DNA of 64,000 nt from Kocuria marina (GCA_014652975.1 BMZV01000004.1:62001-126000); one strand, 5' to 3'; positions 37,964-46,482 are shown, counted from the stretch's first letter. Notes: generated by a model not told the origin, from the letters alone. Made by a program: numbers and translations.

Positions 37964-38305
37964 TCAGTTCTCGGGCTCGTCCTTGCCGGGACGCAGGCCC
38001 TGGTAGATCTCCTTGCACTCCGGGCACACGGGGAACTTCTGGGGATCCCGACCCGGGGTCCACACCTTGCCGCACAGGGCGATCACGGGTTCGCCGGACA
38101 GTGCCGACTCCATGATCTTCTCCTTCCGGACGTAGTGCGCGAACCGCTCGTGATCACCGGGTTCCTGCAGCTGCCGGGTGTCCTCGCGCTCGATCGTGGA
38201 GGTGCCACCCACGGTCTCGGGCTTCGTGCCGAACAGACCGTTGCTGATCACCCGGGAGGAGCGCACGGAAGGATCCGTGAATTCCTGGGCTTCGGTGATT
38301 TCCAT
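37964..38305 (-). CDS. DUF3039 family protein
   Basis: The 113-residue protein has a C-terminal metal-binding look: IALCGKVWTPGRDPQKFPVCPECKEIYQGL, with three Cys that could hold zinc. The N-terminal part is polar. This matches the DUF3039 family of actinobacteria, which is regularly found near a helicase gene; its role is not known. ATG 38305 is used; a GTG three codons earlier is also in frame. The protein could be a nucleic-acid-binding partner, but that is only inference from the fold type and neighbour. Confidence 0.83.
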   Translation of the reverse strand: MEITEAQEFTDPSVRSSRVISNGLFGTKPETVGGTSTIEREDTRQLQEPGDHERFAHYVRKEKIMESALSGEPVIALCGKVWTPGRDPQKFPVCPECKEIYQGLRPGKDEPEN

Positions 38306-38338
38306 GTCCCCCACTCTACCCCGCGCACCGGGCCCGGC

Positions 38339-40069
38339 TCACCGGTAGGCGGCCACCTCCTGGAGCAGTTCGGGCCCGCGCGCGTCCAGCCACTTACCGC
38401 CCGAACGCACGCCGATCCACAACACCACGAAGCCTTCCACGAGGCCCACCGCGAGCGCGAGCCAGCACCACACGGCGGCTCCCGTGACGAGGTACACGAT
38501 CAGCAGGATCCCGGCCGGGAACGCGAGCAGGGCCATGAGACCCATGATCACGAACTGCACCACCAGGTTGAGGATCGTGAACCCCTGGGGTGTCTTCATG
38601 GGGGACGCGCCCGGGGGCGGCGTGGGATACGTGTACCGGGCCGAGACGATCGAGACCACGCCGGCGCCACCGAGCAGGATCCCCACGCACACGCCCACCA
38701 CGGCGGGCAGGGCGTCCCAGCGCTGCACGCCCGCGAGCCAGAGCACGATCGAGAGCAGCACCAGCGGCACGGCCACGATCAGCAGGGCCACCACGCGCCC
38801 CAGCCGATCCGCACGCCCGGAGACCGGCGCCAGCACGTGAAGGCTGAACGCGGTGTTGTCGTAGGAGACGTCCGCGGAGATCGCGTACGCCATGAGCAGC
38901 GACACGAACAGGGGCAGCGCCCACAGACTGAACCCCGACTCACCCGCGATGAACCAGAAGACCGCCCCGATCGCGGGGATCATGAGCAGCGACGCCGAGT
39001 AGCGCGGGTCCTTGAGCCAGTACGTGAGACACCGTGCGGCCACCGCACCCCATTGGTTCGCCGGGAACCGGTCGAACAGACCGACGCCCTCCTGCGGGCG
39101 GGACGTCCCCCGGGCGGCTCCGCCGGCGGCGTCGCCGAGGGCACGGCGCAGACCCGCACACGTAACGACCACGAGCAGGAGCAGCGTGACCAGGGAGATC
39201 GCCACTCGGGCGAGGGCCGCGAGCCAGTGACCCGACGCGACGTCGCCGGGGACCGCCCAGGTAGCACCGAGGGGGGTCCACGCGAGAACTCCCGCCCATG
39301 TGGGCAGCAGCTGCCACACCTGGCCCAGGCCGGTCGCGAACAAGGAGATGAGGGGCCCCAGCAGCACAACGAGAACCAGCACGACCATGGAGATGATCTC
39401 GTTCGTGCGCCGCCCCTTCGCGAAGTTCGCGCCCAGGGCCGTAACGCAGCGCGAACCGACGAACGCGAGCAGGGCGCCGATGATCGCGCACGGTATTGCC
39501 GCAATGAGCGCCACCGTGGAACCGCGCCACGAGAACAGCCAGCCGAGCAGGGCGATCACGGTCAGCACCCCCGGGATCCCGACGACCGCGCCCGCCACCT
39601 GGCCGGCCACCAGACCCGTGGTGCTCAGGGGGAACAGGGCGAGCCGGGAAGGGTCCAGCGTGGAGTCGGCCTTGGACGAGACCAGCGGTACGAGCCACCA
39701 GCCCACGAGCAGCAGGGAACCCAGCAGGACCGACGCGACCACCACGGTCTCGAGGGCTTCACCCCCGAGCGCGATCAACGCGGTCAGCGCCATCCCCAGG
39801 AGGAACAGTGCGTAGAGGCCACCCAGAATCGTGCCCACCAGGATCCACGTGCTGCGGGTCAGGGTGTTGATGAGCACGCGCCATTTCAGCCCGGCCAGCC
39901 GCCGGGCCTCCTCGAACGCCCCGATGCTGCGCGTGACGGGTTCACCCCCGCCGTGCGAGGGGCGCACGGAGGCGGGAACGGCGGCGTCGGGCGCGACGTC
40001 CTGTGCGGGGCCTTCTGCGAATGCGGTGTCGAGGTGGTCGGGAGCCGCGGCGTCGCGCGGGTCGTTCAC
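38339..40069 (-). CDS. ABC exporter permease
   Basis: The 576-residue protein has about twelve to fourteen hydrophobic segments after a polar 40-residue N-terminus, with a loop in the middle (GGAARGTSRPQEGVGLFDRFPANQ). It belongs to the broad ABC-2-like permease type found with single ATPase genes in actinobacteria. GTG 40069 overlaps the stop of the ATPase gene by 4 bp (GTGA), so the two are coupled and form one transporter. The substrate is not recognisable; such systems export antibiotics, lipids or unknown compounds. Confidence 0.82.
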   Translation of the reverse strand: MNDPRDAAAPDHLDTAFAEGPAQDVAPDAAVPASVRPSHGGGEPVTRSIGAFEEARRLAGLKWRVLINTLTRSTWILVGTILGGLYALFLLGMALTALIALGGEALETVVVASVLLGSLLLVGWWLVPLVSSKADSTLDPSRLALFPLSTTGLVAGQVAGAVVGIPGVLTVIALLGWLFSWRGSTVALIAAIPCAIIGALLAFVGSRCVTALGANFAKGRRTNEIISMVVLVLVVLLGPLISLFATGLGQVWQLLPTWAGVLAWTPLGATWAVPGDVASGHWLAALARVAISLVTLLLLVVVTCAGLRRALGDAAGGAARGTSRPQEGVGLFDRFPANQWGAVAARCLTYWLKDPRYSASLLMIPAIGAVFWFIAGESGFSLWALPLFVSLLMAYAISADVSYDNTAFSLHVLAPVSGRADRLGRVVALLIVAVPLVLLSIVLWLAGVQRWDALPAVVGVCVGILLGGAGVVSIVSARYTYPTPPPGASPMKTPQGFTILNLVVQFVIMGLMALLAFPAGILLIVYLVTGAAVWCWLALAVGLVEGFVVLWIGVRSGGKWLDARGPELLQEVAAYR

Positions 40070-41067
40070 TCGGGACGCAGCCACTGCAACCCCTCCCCCG
40101 CTTCGGTGCGTCCGCCCACCAAGGACACGAACCGGTCCTCGAGGGACATGCCGGCGCACACCTCGTCCATGGTCCCCTGCGCGAGGACACGGCCTTGGTC
40201 CATCACGGCCACGTGATCGCACATGCGCTGCACAAGGTCCATCACGTGGCTCGAGACCACCACGGTGCCGCCCGAATTCGTGTACTGGTGCAGCAGCGAT
40301 CGGATGTTCGCGGCGGAGACCGGGTCCACCGACTCGAACGGCTCGTCCAGCACGAGCAGGCTGGGTGCGTGGATCATGGCCGCGGCCAGGGCGATCTTCT
40401 TCGTCATACCCGCGGAGTAGTCCTGCACCTGGCGCCCCGCTGCGTCCTGCAGGTCCATGGCCACGATGAGGTCCTCGGTCCGCTGCGCGACGAGCTCGCG
40501 GTCCATCCCGCGCAGCAGACCCGAGTAGGTCACGAGCTGGCGTCCCGTGAGCCGGTCGAACAGGTGGGCGCCGTCGGGCAGCACACCCATGCGTCGCTTG
40601 GCGGTCACGGGATCACGCCACACGTCCACGAGCTCGTCGCGGCTTCCCCCGCCCACGAGCACCGAGCCCGCGGAGGGACGCAGCAATCCCGTGGCCATGG
40701 ACAGCGTGGTCGTCTTGCCGGCGCCGTTGCGCCCTACGAGGCCGTAGAAGGAGCCCCGCGGCACCGTGAGGTTCACATGATCCGCGGCGGGTCGGCCGGA
40801 CTGGCCGTAGAACTTGGTGAGGTCCCGCACGGCGAGCGCGGGCGTCCCCGTGCCGGAGTGCGGCGCGGGGACTCGGGGCGCGTACTGCGTGGTGGCATGG
40901 GGCGCCGCATACCGCTGGGCGGCCCCAGGGGGTGCCGCATGCTCAGAGGGCGCCGCGTGCCGGGGTGCTCCCTGCTGCTCGGTCGAGGGGTCGTTAGCCA
41001 CGGGTCCCCCGGCGCCGGGGGCGGGCTCGCGGCGCGGGGTCGTGGGTCCGTTCACTGGGCTACTCAT
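40066..41067 (-). CDS. ABC transporter ATP-binding protein
   Basis: The 333-residue protein is the ATPase partner of the following permease. Walker A is GLVGRNGAGKTTTLSMATGL near residue 113, the signature is DYSAGMTKKIALAAAM (a variant of LSGGQ) and Walker B is LLVLDEPFESVD, followed by the switch His in VVVSSHVMD. The first 75 residues are an unusual Ala/Pro/His/Tyr-rich extension (repeats such as HAAPSEHAAPPGAAQRYAAP) that is not part of the ABC fold and is probably disordered. Confidence 0.92.
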   Translation of the reverse strand: MSSPVNGPTTPRREPAPGAGGPVANDPSTEQQGAPRHAAPSEHAAPPGAAQRYAAPHATTQYAPRVPAPHSGTGTPALAVRDLTKFYGQSGRPAADHVNLTVPRGSFYGLVGRNGAGKTTTLSMATGLLRPSAGSVLVGGGSRDELVDVWRDPVTAKRRMGVLPDGAHLFDRLTGRQLVTYSGLLRGMDRELVAQRTEDLIVAMDLQDAAGRQVQDYSAGMTKKIALAAAMIHAPSLLVLDEPFESVDPVSAANIRSLLHQYTNSGGTVVVSSHVMDLVQRMCDHVAVMDQGRVLAQGTMDEVCAGMSLEDRFVSLVGGRTEAGEGLQWLRPE

Positions 41068-41253
41068 GTCACCAATGTACTGAGTGACCCGCGTGGCATG
41101 GCGGATTCACCGGACCTCATCACTGTCGACCCGAGGATCCCGCCAACCCTTCACCGGGGCCGCTGAACGACGCCCGTCCGGGGCCGCGCGTCGCCGCAAG
41201 GCCCACCGCCCGTACCGGTCGACTTCAGCCGCAGCCCGGACATCAGCGGCAGC

Positions 41254-42213
41254 CTAAAAGAGCGCCCGCATCAACTGGGCGCGCGCGGCCACCACGCGGG
41301 TATCCTCCGCGCCGACGACGTCGAAGAGGTCCACGAGACGCGCCCGCGCGGCATCCTTGTCGTCCCCGGCCGTGGTGCGCACGAGGTTGAGCAGGCGCCG
41401 GAACGCGTCCTCCACGTGCCCACCGGAGAGGTCCAGGTCCGCGACGTCCAGAGCGGCCTGCACGTTCGTGGGATCAGCGGCCGCGGCTTCCCGCACGGCG
41501 GTCGCGTCCATCGCGCTCACGCGCTGCAAGAGGTGTACCTGAGCGAGTGCGAGCTTGGCGTCGTGGTCACCCGGGTTCTCCGCGAGCGCCTTGTTGTAAC
41601 TGGCCTCCGCGCCGGCCAGGTCCCCGGCCTCGAGTTTGTCCAGGGCCTCCTGGTGCAGCGGGGGCAGGGGTTTGGGCTCGTTCGCCGCGACCGGTTCGGC
41701 TGTCCCCGTGACGCCGTTTTGCTGCGCGAGGCTTACGAGCTCGGTCAGCAGCTCACGCAACTGCTGTTCCGAGACCGTGGAGTTCACGAGCGGCACCACG
41801 CGCCCACCGAGCAATGCGAGCACGGTGGGAACGGTCTGCGCCTGGAACGCCTGCGCGATCTGCGGTTCCGCGGCGGCGTCCACGGTCCCCAGCATGAGCC
41901 GACCCCGGAACTCGTCCACGACCCGCCCGACCACGTCCACGAACGTCTCCGACTCCCGGCTCTGGGGCGCGTGCAGCACCACGACCACAGGGTACGTCGC
42001 GGAAGCCTCGGCGTAGCGCTGGAAGTTCGCGGTGGTCAGCTCCACGCGGTAGCTACCGGCGCCCGCGGACGCCGCCGCGGCGTCGTCGTTCGGCGCACCC
42101 GTCCGGGCACCGCCCGACGCGCCGAGATCCACGGCACCGCGCACGGACGCAGGAACCGCTTGCTCGTCCCGTGGGGGCTGCTGGTCCGGGGTGGAACGGG
42201 GGAATTCGCTCAT
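41254..42213 (-). CDS. YbbN-like chaperedoxin (thioredoxin fold plus TPR)
   Basis: The 319-residue protein has an N-terminal disordered stretch (residues 1-50), a thioredoxin-like domain at about 55-170 and TPR-like helices to the end (EALDKLEAGDLAGAEASYNKALAENPGDHDAKLALAQVH). In the thioredoxin domain the usual CxxC is replaced by SRES (LHAPQSRESETF), so it cannot act as a disulfide reductase; a holdase/co-chaperone role as for CnoX (YbbN) is the family expectation. The ATG at 42213 has ggaacctcc-type purines 7 bp upstream on its strand. Confidence 0.87.
   Translation of the reverse strand: MSEFPRSTPDQQPPRDEQAVPASVRGAVDLGASGGARTGAPNDDAAAASAGAGSYRVELTTANFQRYAEASATYPVVVVLHAPQSRESETFVDVVGRVVDEFRGRLMLGTVDAAAEPQIAQAFQAQTVPTVLALLGGRVVPLVNSTVSEQQLRELLTELVSLAQQNGVTGTAEPVAANEPKPLPPLHQEALDKLEAGDLAGAEASYNKALAENPGDHDAKLALAQVHLLQRVSAMDATAVREAAAADPTNVQAALDVADLDLSGGHVEDAFRRLLNLVRTTAGDDKDAARARLVDLFDVVGAEDTRVVAARAQLMRALF
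42077..42088 (+). repeat. Copy of the 12-bp word GCGGCGTCGTCG (inside the YbbN-like gene)
   Basis: It is on the non-coding strand and is read as Asn-Asp-Asp-Ala-Ala in the disordered N-terminus. Confidence 0.7.
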
Positions 42214-42363
42214 GGGAACCTCCTTCGACGGCGAGTCCGCGACATGGGACGCGGACTCGATCGTGCGCCCTGTTCCCGGGCGCACGGACGGGTGTCTTTT
42301 GCTCCCATTATGTGCACCGGGAACGCTGGAAGTCCCGGCGGCCCGGCGTTGTACGCTTCCGGC

Positions 42364-43545
42364 GTGAGCACATCCCCAGGAGCGCAGGGTCGGCCCCCCG
42401 CGCGTTTCCGTCCGACCCGCCACCGCTTCGAGGTGCCGCCCGAACCCGCTGCGGGTGGAGAGCCCGCGCGGCGTGCGCCGTGGGACCACCCCGTGAACAC
42501 GCGGACGCATCCCATCCAGACGGGCTTCCTGCTCACCGTGGGCGTGGGGATCGCGCTGCTGGGCTACTACGTGCTGACCAACGTGGGCGGACTCGTGGGG
42601 TGGATCGTCACGGCCGCGTTCATCTGTCTGGGGATGGATCCCCTGGTCCGCCGGCTCGAGACCAAGGGGTTGCCCCGCGCGGTGGCCGCCGGGGTGGTGA
42701 TCCTGGCCCTGGCCCTGGTGATCACCGCGTTCATCATGGTCGTGGTCCCCCGCATGATCGAGCAGGCCCAGCAACTCGTGGCCCGCGCCCCCGAGCTCGT
42801 GACCGAGTTCATGAACTCCGAGTTGTTCCAGGGCCTGGACGACCGCTTCGACATCGCCGCGTCCGTGCAACACACCACCGGGGCCTTCCAGGAACGCCTC
42901 GCCACGGACGAGAACCTGCTGGGCGGGATGTTCGGTTCGGTCGTGAGCGTGAGCGGCGTGGTGATCAATGCAGTGACCGGGACGCTCATCGTCATGGCGC
43001 TGAGCCTGTACTTCCTCTTCTCGCTGCCCACGATCAAGGCCTGGTGCTATCGCCTGGCCCCCGCGAGCAAGCGCGCCCGGGTCAAGCACCTGGGCGACCA
43101 GATGACCAAGGGCGTGGGCAACTACGTCATGGGTCAGGCGTGCGTGGCACTGCTCAACGCGCTCGTCGCGTTCATCCTCATGAACGTCACGGGGGTCCCC
43201 TACGCCACACTGCTGGTCCTGTTCGTCGCGCTGCTCGCGTTCATCCCCCTGGTGGGTGGCGTGCTCGCCGGCATCCTCGTGACGCTCATGGCCACGCTCG
43301 GCGGGTGGGACACCGCGATCCCGTACGCCCTGTGCTACTTCGCGTACCTCCAGCTCGAGGCCTACGTGGTCTCACCCAGGATCATGGCCCGCGCGGTGGC
43401 CGTTCCCGGCGCGGTCGCGGTGATCGCGGTGGCCGCCGGCGGTGCGCTGTGGGGCATCCTCGGTGCGCTCATCGCCATCCCCACCGCGGCCGCGGGACTG
43501 CTGCTGGTGCGCGAGGTCTTCGTCCCGCGCCAGGACGCGCGCTGA
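42364..43545 (+). CDS. AI-2E family transporter (PerM-like)
   Basis: The 393-residue membrane protein belongs to the AI-2E/PerM family, which has about eight membrane segments. The N-terminal 45 residues are polar; hydrophobic segments start at TGFLLTVGVGIALLGYYVL. The typical C-terminal motifs are FIPLVGGVLAGILVTLMAT and YVVSPRIMARAVAVPG. Members export various compounds or act as Na+/H+ antiporters; export of autoinducer-2 should not be assumed. GTG 42364 is taken as the start; a TACGCT -10-like element only six bases upstream suggests a leaderless message, but GTG 42493 is also possible. Confidence 0.88.
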   Translation: MSTSPGAQGRPPARFRPTRHRFEVPPEPAAGGEPARRAPWDHPVNTRTHPIQTGFLLTVGVGIALLGYYVLTNVGGLVGWIVTAAFICLGMDPLVRRLETKGLPRAVAAGVVILALALVITAFIMVVVPRMIEQAQQLVARAPELVTEFMNSELFQGLDDRFDIAASVQHTTGAFQERLATDENLLGGMFGSVVSVSGVVINAVTGTLIVMALSLYFLFSLPTIKAWCYRLAPASKRARVKHLGDQMTKGVGNYVMGQACVALLNALVAFILMNVTGVPYATLLVLFVALLAFIPLVGGVLAGILVTLMATLGGWDTAIPYALCYFAYLQLEAYVVSPRIMARAVAVPGAVAVIAVAAGGALWGILGALIAIPTAAAGLLLVREVFVPRQDAR

Positions 43546-43744
43546 CGGCGGCGACGCCGCTGTACCCCGCCGCGCCGCGTTGTCGCCCGTGCAGGTGGGG
43601 GCGCGTCGTCGTCCGAGCAGGCAGGTGCGGGCCGTCGTCCGCGGCGGCAGCTCCGTGCCGTTGCCGCCCATGCCGACGCGCGGCGTCGTCGCCGGTGCAC
43701 AAGAGCGCGTGAGCCGGGGGCAACCGGACCGCTAGGCTGTCCTG
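43546..43744. other. Spacer rich in the gcgtcgtcg word family
   Basis: This 199-bp spacer between two plus-strand genes holds one exact 12-bp word, a nine-base gcgtcgtcg near 43607 and several shorter relatives (gtcgtccg, gcgacgccgc), more than any other spacer in the window. I see no gene in it. Confidence 0.6.
43680..43691 (+). repeat. Copy of the 12-bp word GCGGCGTCGTCG (intergenic)
   Basis: This exact copy is 54 bp before the nucS start codon, on the same strand as the gene. Confidence 0.75.
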
Positions 43745-44440
43745 GTGCGTTTAGTGATTGCAGACTGCTCGGTACGGTACGAAGGGCGCTTGAACGCGCA
43801 CCTGCCCCTGGCTCGTCGGCTCATCATGCTCAAGGCGGACGGCTCGGTGCTGATCCACTCCGACGGCGGATCCTACAAACCGCTGAACTGGATGAGTCCG
43901 CCCGCCACGATGCACGTGCGCGAACCCTCCGACGAGCTTGCCGCGGACGGTGTGAGCGAGGTGTGGGAGGTCCAGGCGGGCAAGTCCGACGACCGGCTGA
44001 TCATCCACATCATGACCGTCCACTCCCAGCTCACCCACGACCTCGGCACGGACCCCGGATTGGTCAAGGACGGCGTGGAGGCCGATCTGCAGCGGTTGCT
44101 CGCGGAGCAGATCACCCTGCTCGGGGACGGGTTCTCCCTGGTGCGTCGCGAGTACCCCACGAGCATCGGCCCCGTGGACATCCTCGCGCGGGACGCCGGC
44201 GGGGCCACGGTGGCCGTGGAACTCAAGCGCCGCGGTGACATCGACGGCGTGGAGCAGCTGACCCGCTACCTCGAACTGCTCAACCGCGATCCCCTGTTGA
44301 GCCCCGTGCGAGGTGTCTACGCGGCCCAGCAGATCAAACCGCAGGCCCGTGTCCTCGCGCGCGACCGCGGCATCGAGTGCCTGACACTGGACTACGACGA
44401 GATGCGCGGCAACGTGGACACCCAGTCCCGCCTCTTCTGA
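43745..44440 (+). CDS. nucS: Mismatch-specific endonuclease NucS (EndoMS)
   Basis: NucS cuts both strands at mismatches and carries out the non-canonical mismatch repair of actinobacteria that lack MutS/MutL. The 231-residue protein has an N-terminal DNA-binding/dimerisation domain ([16 protein letters not shown]...) and a C-terminal RecB-like nuclease domain with [36 protein letters not shown], containing the Asp and the Glu-x-Lys of the active site. The start is GTG 43745. The short C-terminal tail ([11 protein letters not shown]) resembles the region that contacts the sliding clamp in other members. Confidence 0.95.
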   Translation: MRLVIADCSVRYEGRLNAHLPLARRLIMLKADGSVLIHSDGGSYKPLNWMSPPATMHVREPSDELAADGVSEVWEVQAGKSDDRLIIHIMTVHSQLTHDLGTDPGLVKDGVEADLQRLLAEQITLLGDGFSLVRREYPTSIGPVDILARDAGGATVAVELKRRGDIDGVEQLTRYLELLNRDPLLSPVRGVYAAQQIKPQARVLARDRGIECLTLDYDEMRGNVDTQSRLF

Positions 44441-44732
44441 TCAGCCCCCTATGCCGGAACCCGTCTGCGGATCGCGTGGGAGGAAACCGGTCATATTCTC
44501 GGACCTCGTAGTAAATCACCTGATGCCGATTGACCCTGGGGCGGCAGTGTGTGATGCTTGAGGAGTTCTCGCATCATGTTTGACATGCTCGCAGGAATGG
44601 TAGCGAGCGTGAAGTTCTGACTGGCGCTGTGGCACAACATCTTGTGAGCCGCATCCACAGCCTTCTCGCGGTACCGGTTCAGGTGCACAATCGTGTGCAC
44701 GCACTACATACTCCAGAAGGAGATGCCCCATT
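44441..44732 (+). other. Spacer and probable long 5' leader of the cold-shock gene
   Basis: The 292-bp spacer is AT-richer than its surroundings. It holds several small inverted repeats (gatgc...gcatc near 44549-44575, gctcgc...gcgagc near 44587-44608) and two GTGCAC copies 12 bp apart (44683-44688, 44695-44700). A clear ribosome-binding site, gaaggag, stands nine bases before the start codon. Cold-shock genes often have structured, regulated leaders; whether this is one is inference. Confidence 0.5.
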
Positions 44733-44936
44733 ATGGCTCAGGGCACCGTTAAGTGGTTCAACGCAGAGAAGGGCTTCGGCTTCATCACGCCGGACGACGC
44801 TGATGGCGACGTCTTCGTGCACTACAGCGAAATCCAGTCGGGCGGCTTCCGCACCCTCGAAGAGAACCAGCGCGTCGAGTTCGAGATCGGTCAGGGCCAG
44901 AAGGGCCCGCAGGCCACCGGCGTGAACGTCATCTGA
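44733..44936 (+). CDS. Cold-shock protein (CspA family)
   Basis: The 67-residue protein is a single cold-shock domain, an OB fold that binds single-stranded RNA and DNA and melts RNA structure. RNP1 is [10 protein letters not shown] and RNP2 is VFVHYSEIQ; the protein begins [18 protein letters not shown]. Length and sequence are typical of the abundant actinobacterial CspA, often not cold-specific. It has a good ribosome-binding site and its own terminator. Confidence 0.97.
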   Translation: MAQGTVKWFNAEKGFGFITPDDADGDVFVHYSEIQSGGFRTLEENQRVEFEIGQGQKGPQATGVNVI

Positions 44937-44950
44937 CATTCCCCGGACGA

Positions 44951-44984
44951 AACCCCCGTCGCCTTTCGAGGTGGCGGGGGTTTT
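44951..44984 (+). terminator. Intrinsic terminator after the cold-shock gene
   Basis: aacccccgtcgcc pairs with ggtggcgggggtt (one mismatch) and is followed by tttt, a classical hairpin plus T-run, 14 bp after the stop codon. Confidence 0.9.
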
Positions 44985-45077
44985 CTCGTGCCCGCTGTGA
45001 CGCGAGCGAGTCGCGGGGCCGGGTGAGCTGAGGGGCAGATGCCGGGACGCACGGGACGTTCGCACGCCGCGGCAATC

Positions 45078-45150
45078 CCACTCCACAGAATGTTAAGTGG
45101 AGCAGAAGCAGCTCAGCGCGCCAAAATCTGCTTTTGCTGAGTAAAAGCAG
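45078..45150. terminator. AT-rich cluster of overlapping hairpins between convergent csp and murA
   Basis: The main stem is ctgctttt/aaaagcag (45128-45150) with a 7-base loop, giving T/A tracts on both strands and so a likely terminator for murA on the minus strand. Just upstream, ctccac/gtggag forms a second small hairpin. gcagaagcag and ctcagc can each pair with the left half of the main stem instead. Whether these alternatives matter or are simply remnants of duplication is unknown. Confidence 0.6.
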
Positions 45151-45198
45151 GGGTGGGGGTGGGCGCGGCGGGTTATCCGAGGAGCGCCGCGGGCGCGG

Positions 45199-46482
45199 TC
45201 AGTTCCAACTGCGAGCCATGCGGCGCTGCACCTTGGCTCCCGCTCCGGCCAGATGGTCCACGAAGTGCTCGTAGCCGCGGTCGATGTGCCCCACCCCGGA
45301 GACCTCGGTGACCCCGTGGGCCGCCATCCCCGCGATCACGAGAGCCGCGCCGGCCCGGATGTCCATGGCTTCCACGGGAGCACCCGACAGCTTGTTCGAC
45401 GGGACGCCGTCCACCCGGGCGTGATGCCCGTCCAGGCGCACACGCGCACCGAGCCGCTCAAGCTCCGCGGTGAATCCCCACCGGGCCTCGAACACGTTCT
45501 CCGTGATGATCCCACTACCCTCGGCCACCGCGTTGAGCGCCACCACGAACGGTTGCAGATCCGTGGGGAACCCCGGATAGGGCAGGGTCGAGACGTTGAT
45601 GGCCTTGGGCCGCTCGGGACCGCGCACCACGAACCGCCCATCGGCGGTGTTGATCTCGCAACCCGCGCAGCGCAGCTTGGCCAGCACCACGTCCAGGTGT
45701 TCCGGTTCCGCACCCACGATCTCTACGCGACCGCCCGTGACCGCGGCGGCAAAGGCCCACGTCCCGGCCACGATACGGTCCGGGACCGTGCGGTGTGTGA
45801 CCGGGTGCAGCCGCGGGACCCCCTCGACCATGATCGTGGTGGAACCGAGCCCCTCGATCCGTGCACCCATGGCCTGCAGCATCCGGCCGATGTCCACGAT
45901 CTCCGGTTCGCGGGCCACGTTGTCCAGCACCGTGACGCCCCGGGCGGTCGTGGCTGCGGTCATCAGGTTCTCGGTGGCCCCCACGGAGGGGTAGTCCAGT
46001 CGATAGGTCGCACCCGTCAGACCGTCCGGTGCACTAGCTCGCAGGAACCCGCGTTCGATGGTCAACCGGGCCCCCATGGCCTCGAGTCCCGCGCGATGCA
46101 TATCCAGGCCCCGGGTTCCGATCGCGTCCCCGCCTGGCAGGGCGACCTCGGCCTGGAGACAGCGCGCCATGAGCGGGCCCAGCACGGAGATGGACGCCCG
46201 CATGGCCCGCACGAGGTCGTAGTCGGCCTGGTGACCGAGCTCCTCCGGGACGTCGATGGTCACGGTGTGCGCCGAGGGCTCGTACGAGACCTCGCACCCG
46301 AGCCGGCGCAACAGCTCCGCCATGATCGTGACGTCCTGGATCTCGGGGACGTTGGTGATCGTGGAACGGCCCGTGGCGAGCAGCGCCGCAGCCATGAGCT
46401 TGAGCACACTGTTTTTGGCACCGTACACGGGCAGCTCACCGTTGATCTTCGTGGGCCCGTGTACTTCGATCTTCTCTTCCAT
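45199..46482 (-). CDS. murA: UDP-N-acetylglucosamine 1-carboxyvinyltransferase, Asp-type
   Basis: MurA transfers enolpyruvate from PEP to UDP-GlcNAc in the first committed step of peptidoglycan synthesis. The 427-residue protein shows YGAKNSVLKLMAAALLA at the N-terminus and PYPGFPTDLQ and HIDRGYEHF near the C-terminus. In the active-site loop LPGGDAIGTRGLDMH, residue 119 is Asp where most bacteria have the Cys that fosfomycin alkylates. This is the natural variant known from mycobacteria and predicts intrinsic fosfomycin resistance. The ATG at 46482 has gaggagaatgc upstream. Confidence 0.96.
   Translation of the reverse strand: MEEKIEVHGPTKINGELPVYGAKNSVLKLMAAALLATGRSTITNVPEIQDVTIMAELLRRLGCEVSYEPSAHTVTIDVPEELGHQADYDLVRAMRASISVLGPLMARCLQAEVALPGGDAIGTRGLDMHRAGLEAMGARLTIERGFLRASAPDGLTGATYRLDYPSVGATENLMTAATTARGVTVLDNVAREPEIVDIGRMLQAMGARIEGLGSTTIMVEGVPRLHPVTHRTVPDRIVAGTWAFAAAVTGGRVEIVGAEPEHLDVVLAKLRCAGCEINTADGRFVVRGPERPKAINVSTLPYPGFPTDLQPFVVALNAVAEGSGIITENVFEARWGFTAELERLGARVRLDGHHARVDGVPSNKLSGAPVEAMDIRAGAALVIAGMAAHGVTEVSGVGHIDRGYEHFVDHLAGAGAKVQRRMARSWN

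Noticed and set aside
38135-40216. A 693-codon plus-strand frame opposite the ABC permease
   Set aside because: It is extremely Arg/Glu/Gln/His-rich with no fold, the antisense image of hydrophobic Leu/Val/Ala codons.
42364-43545. The AI-2E family gene as evidence for autoinducer-2 quorum sensing
   Set aside because: The family name is historical; most members have other or unknown substrates and no luxS or lsr gene is present in the window.
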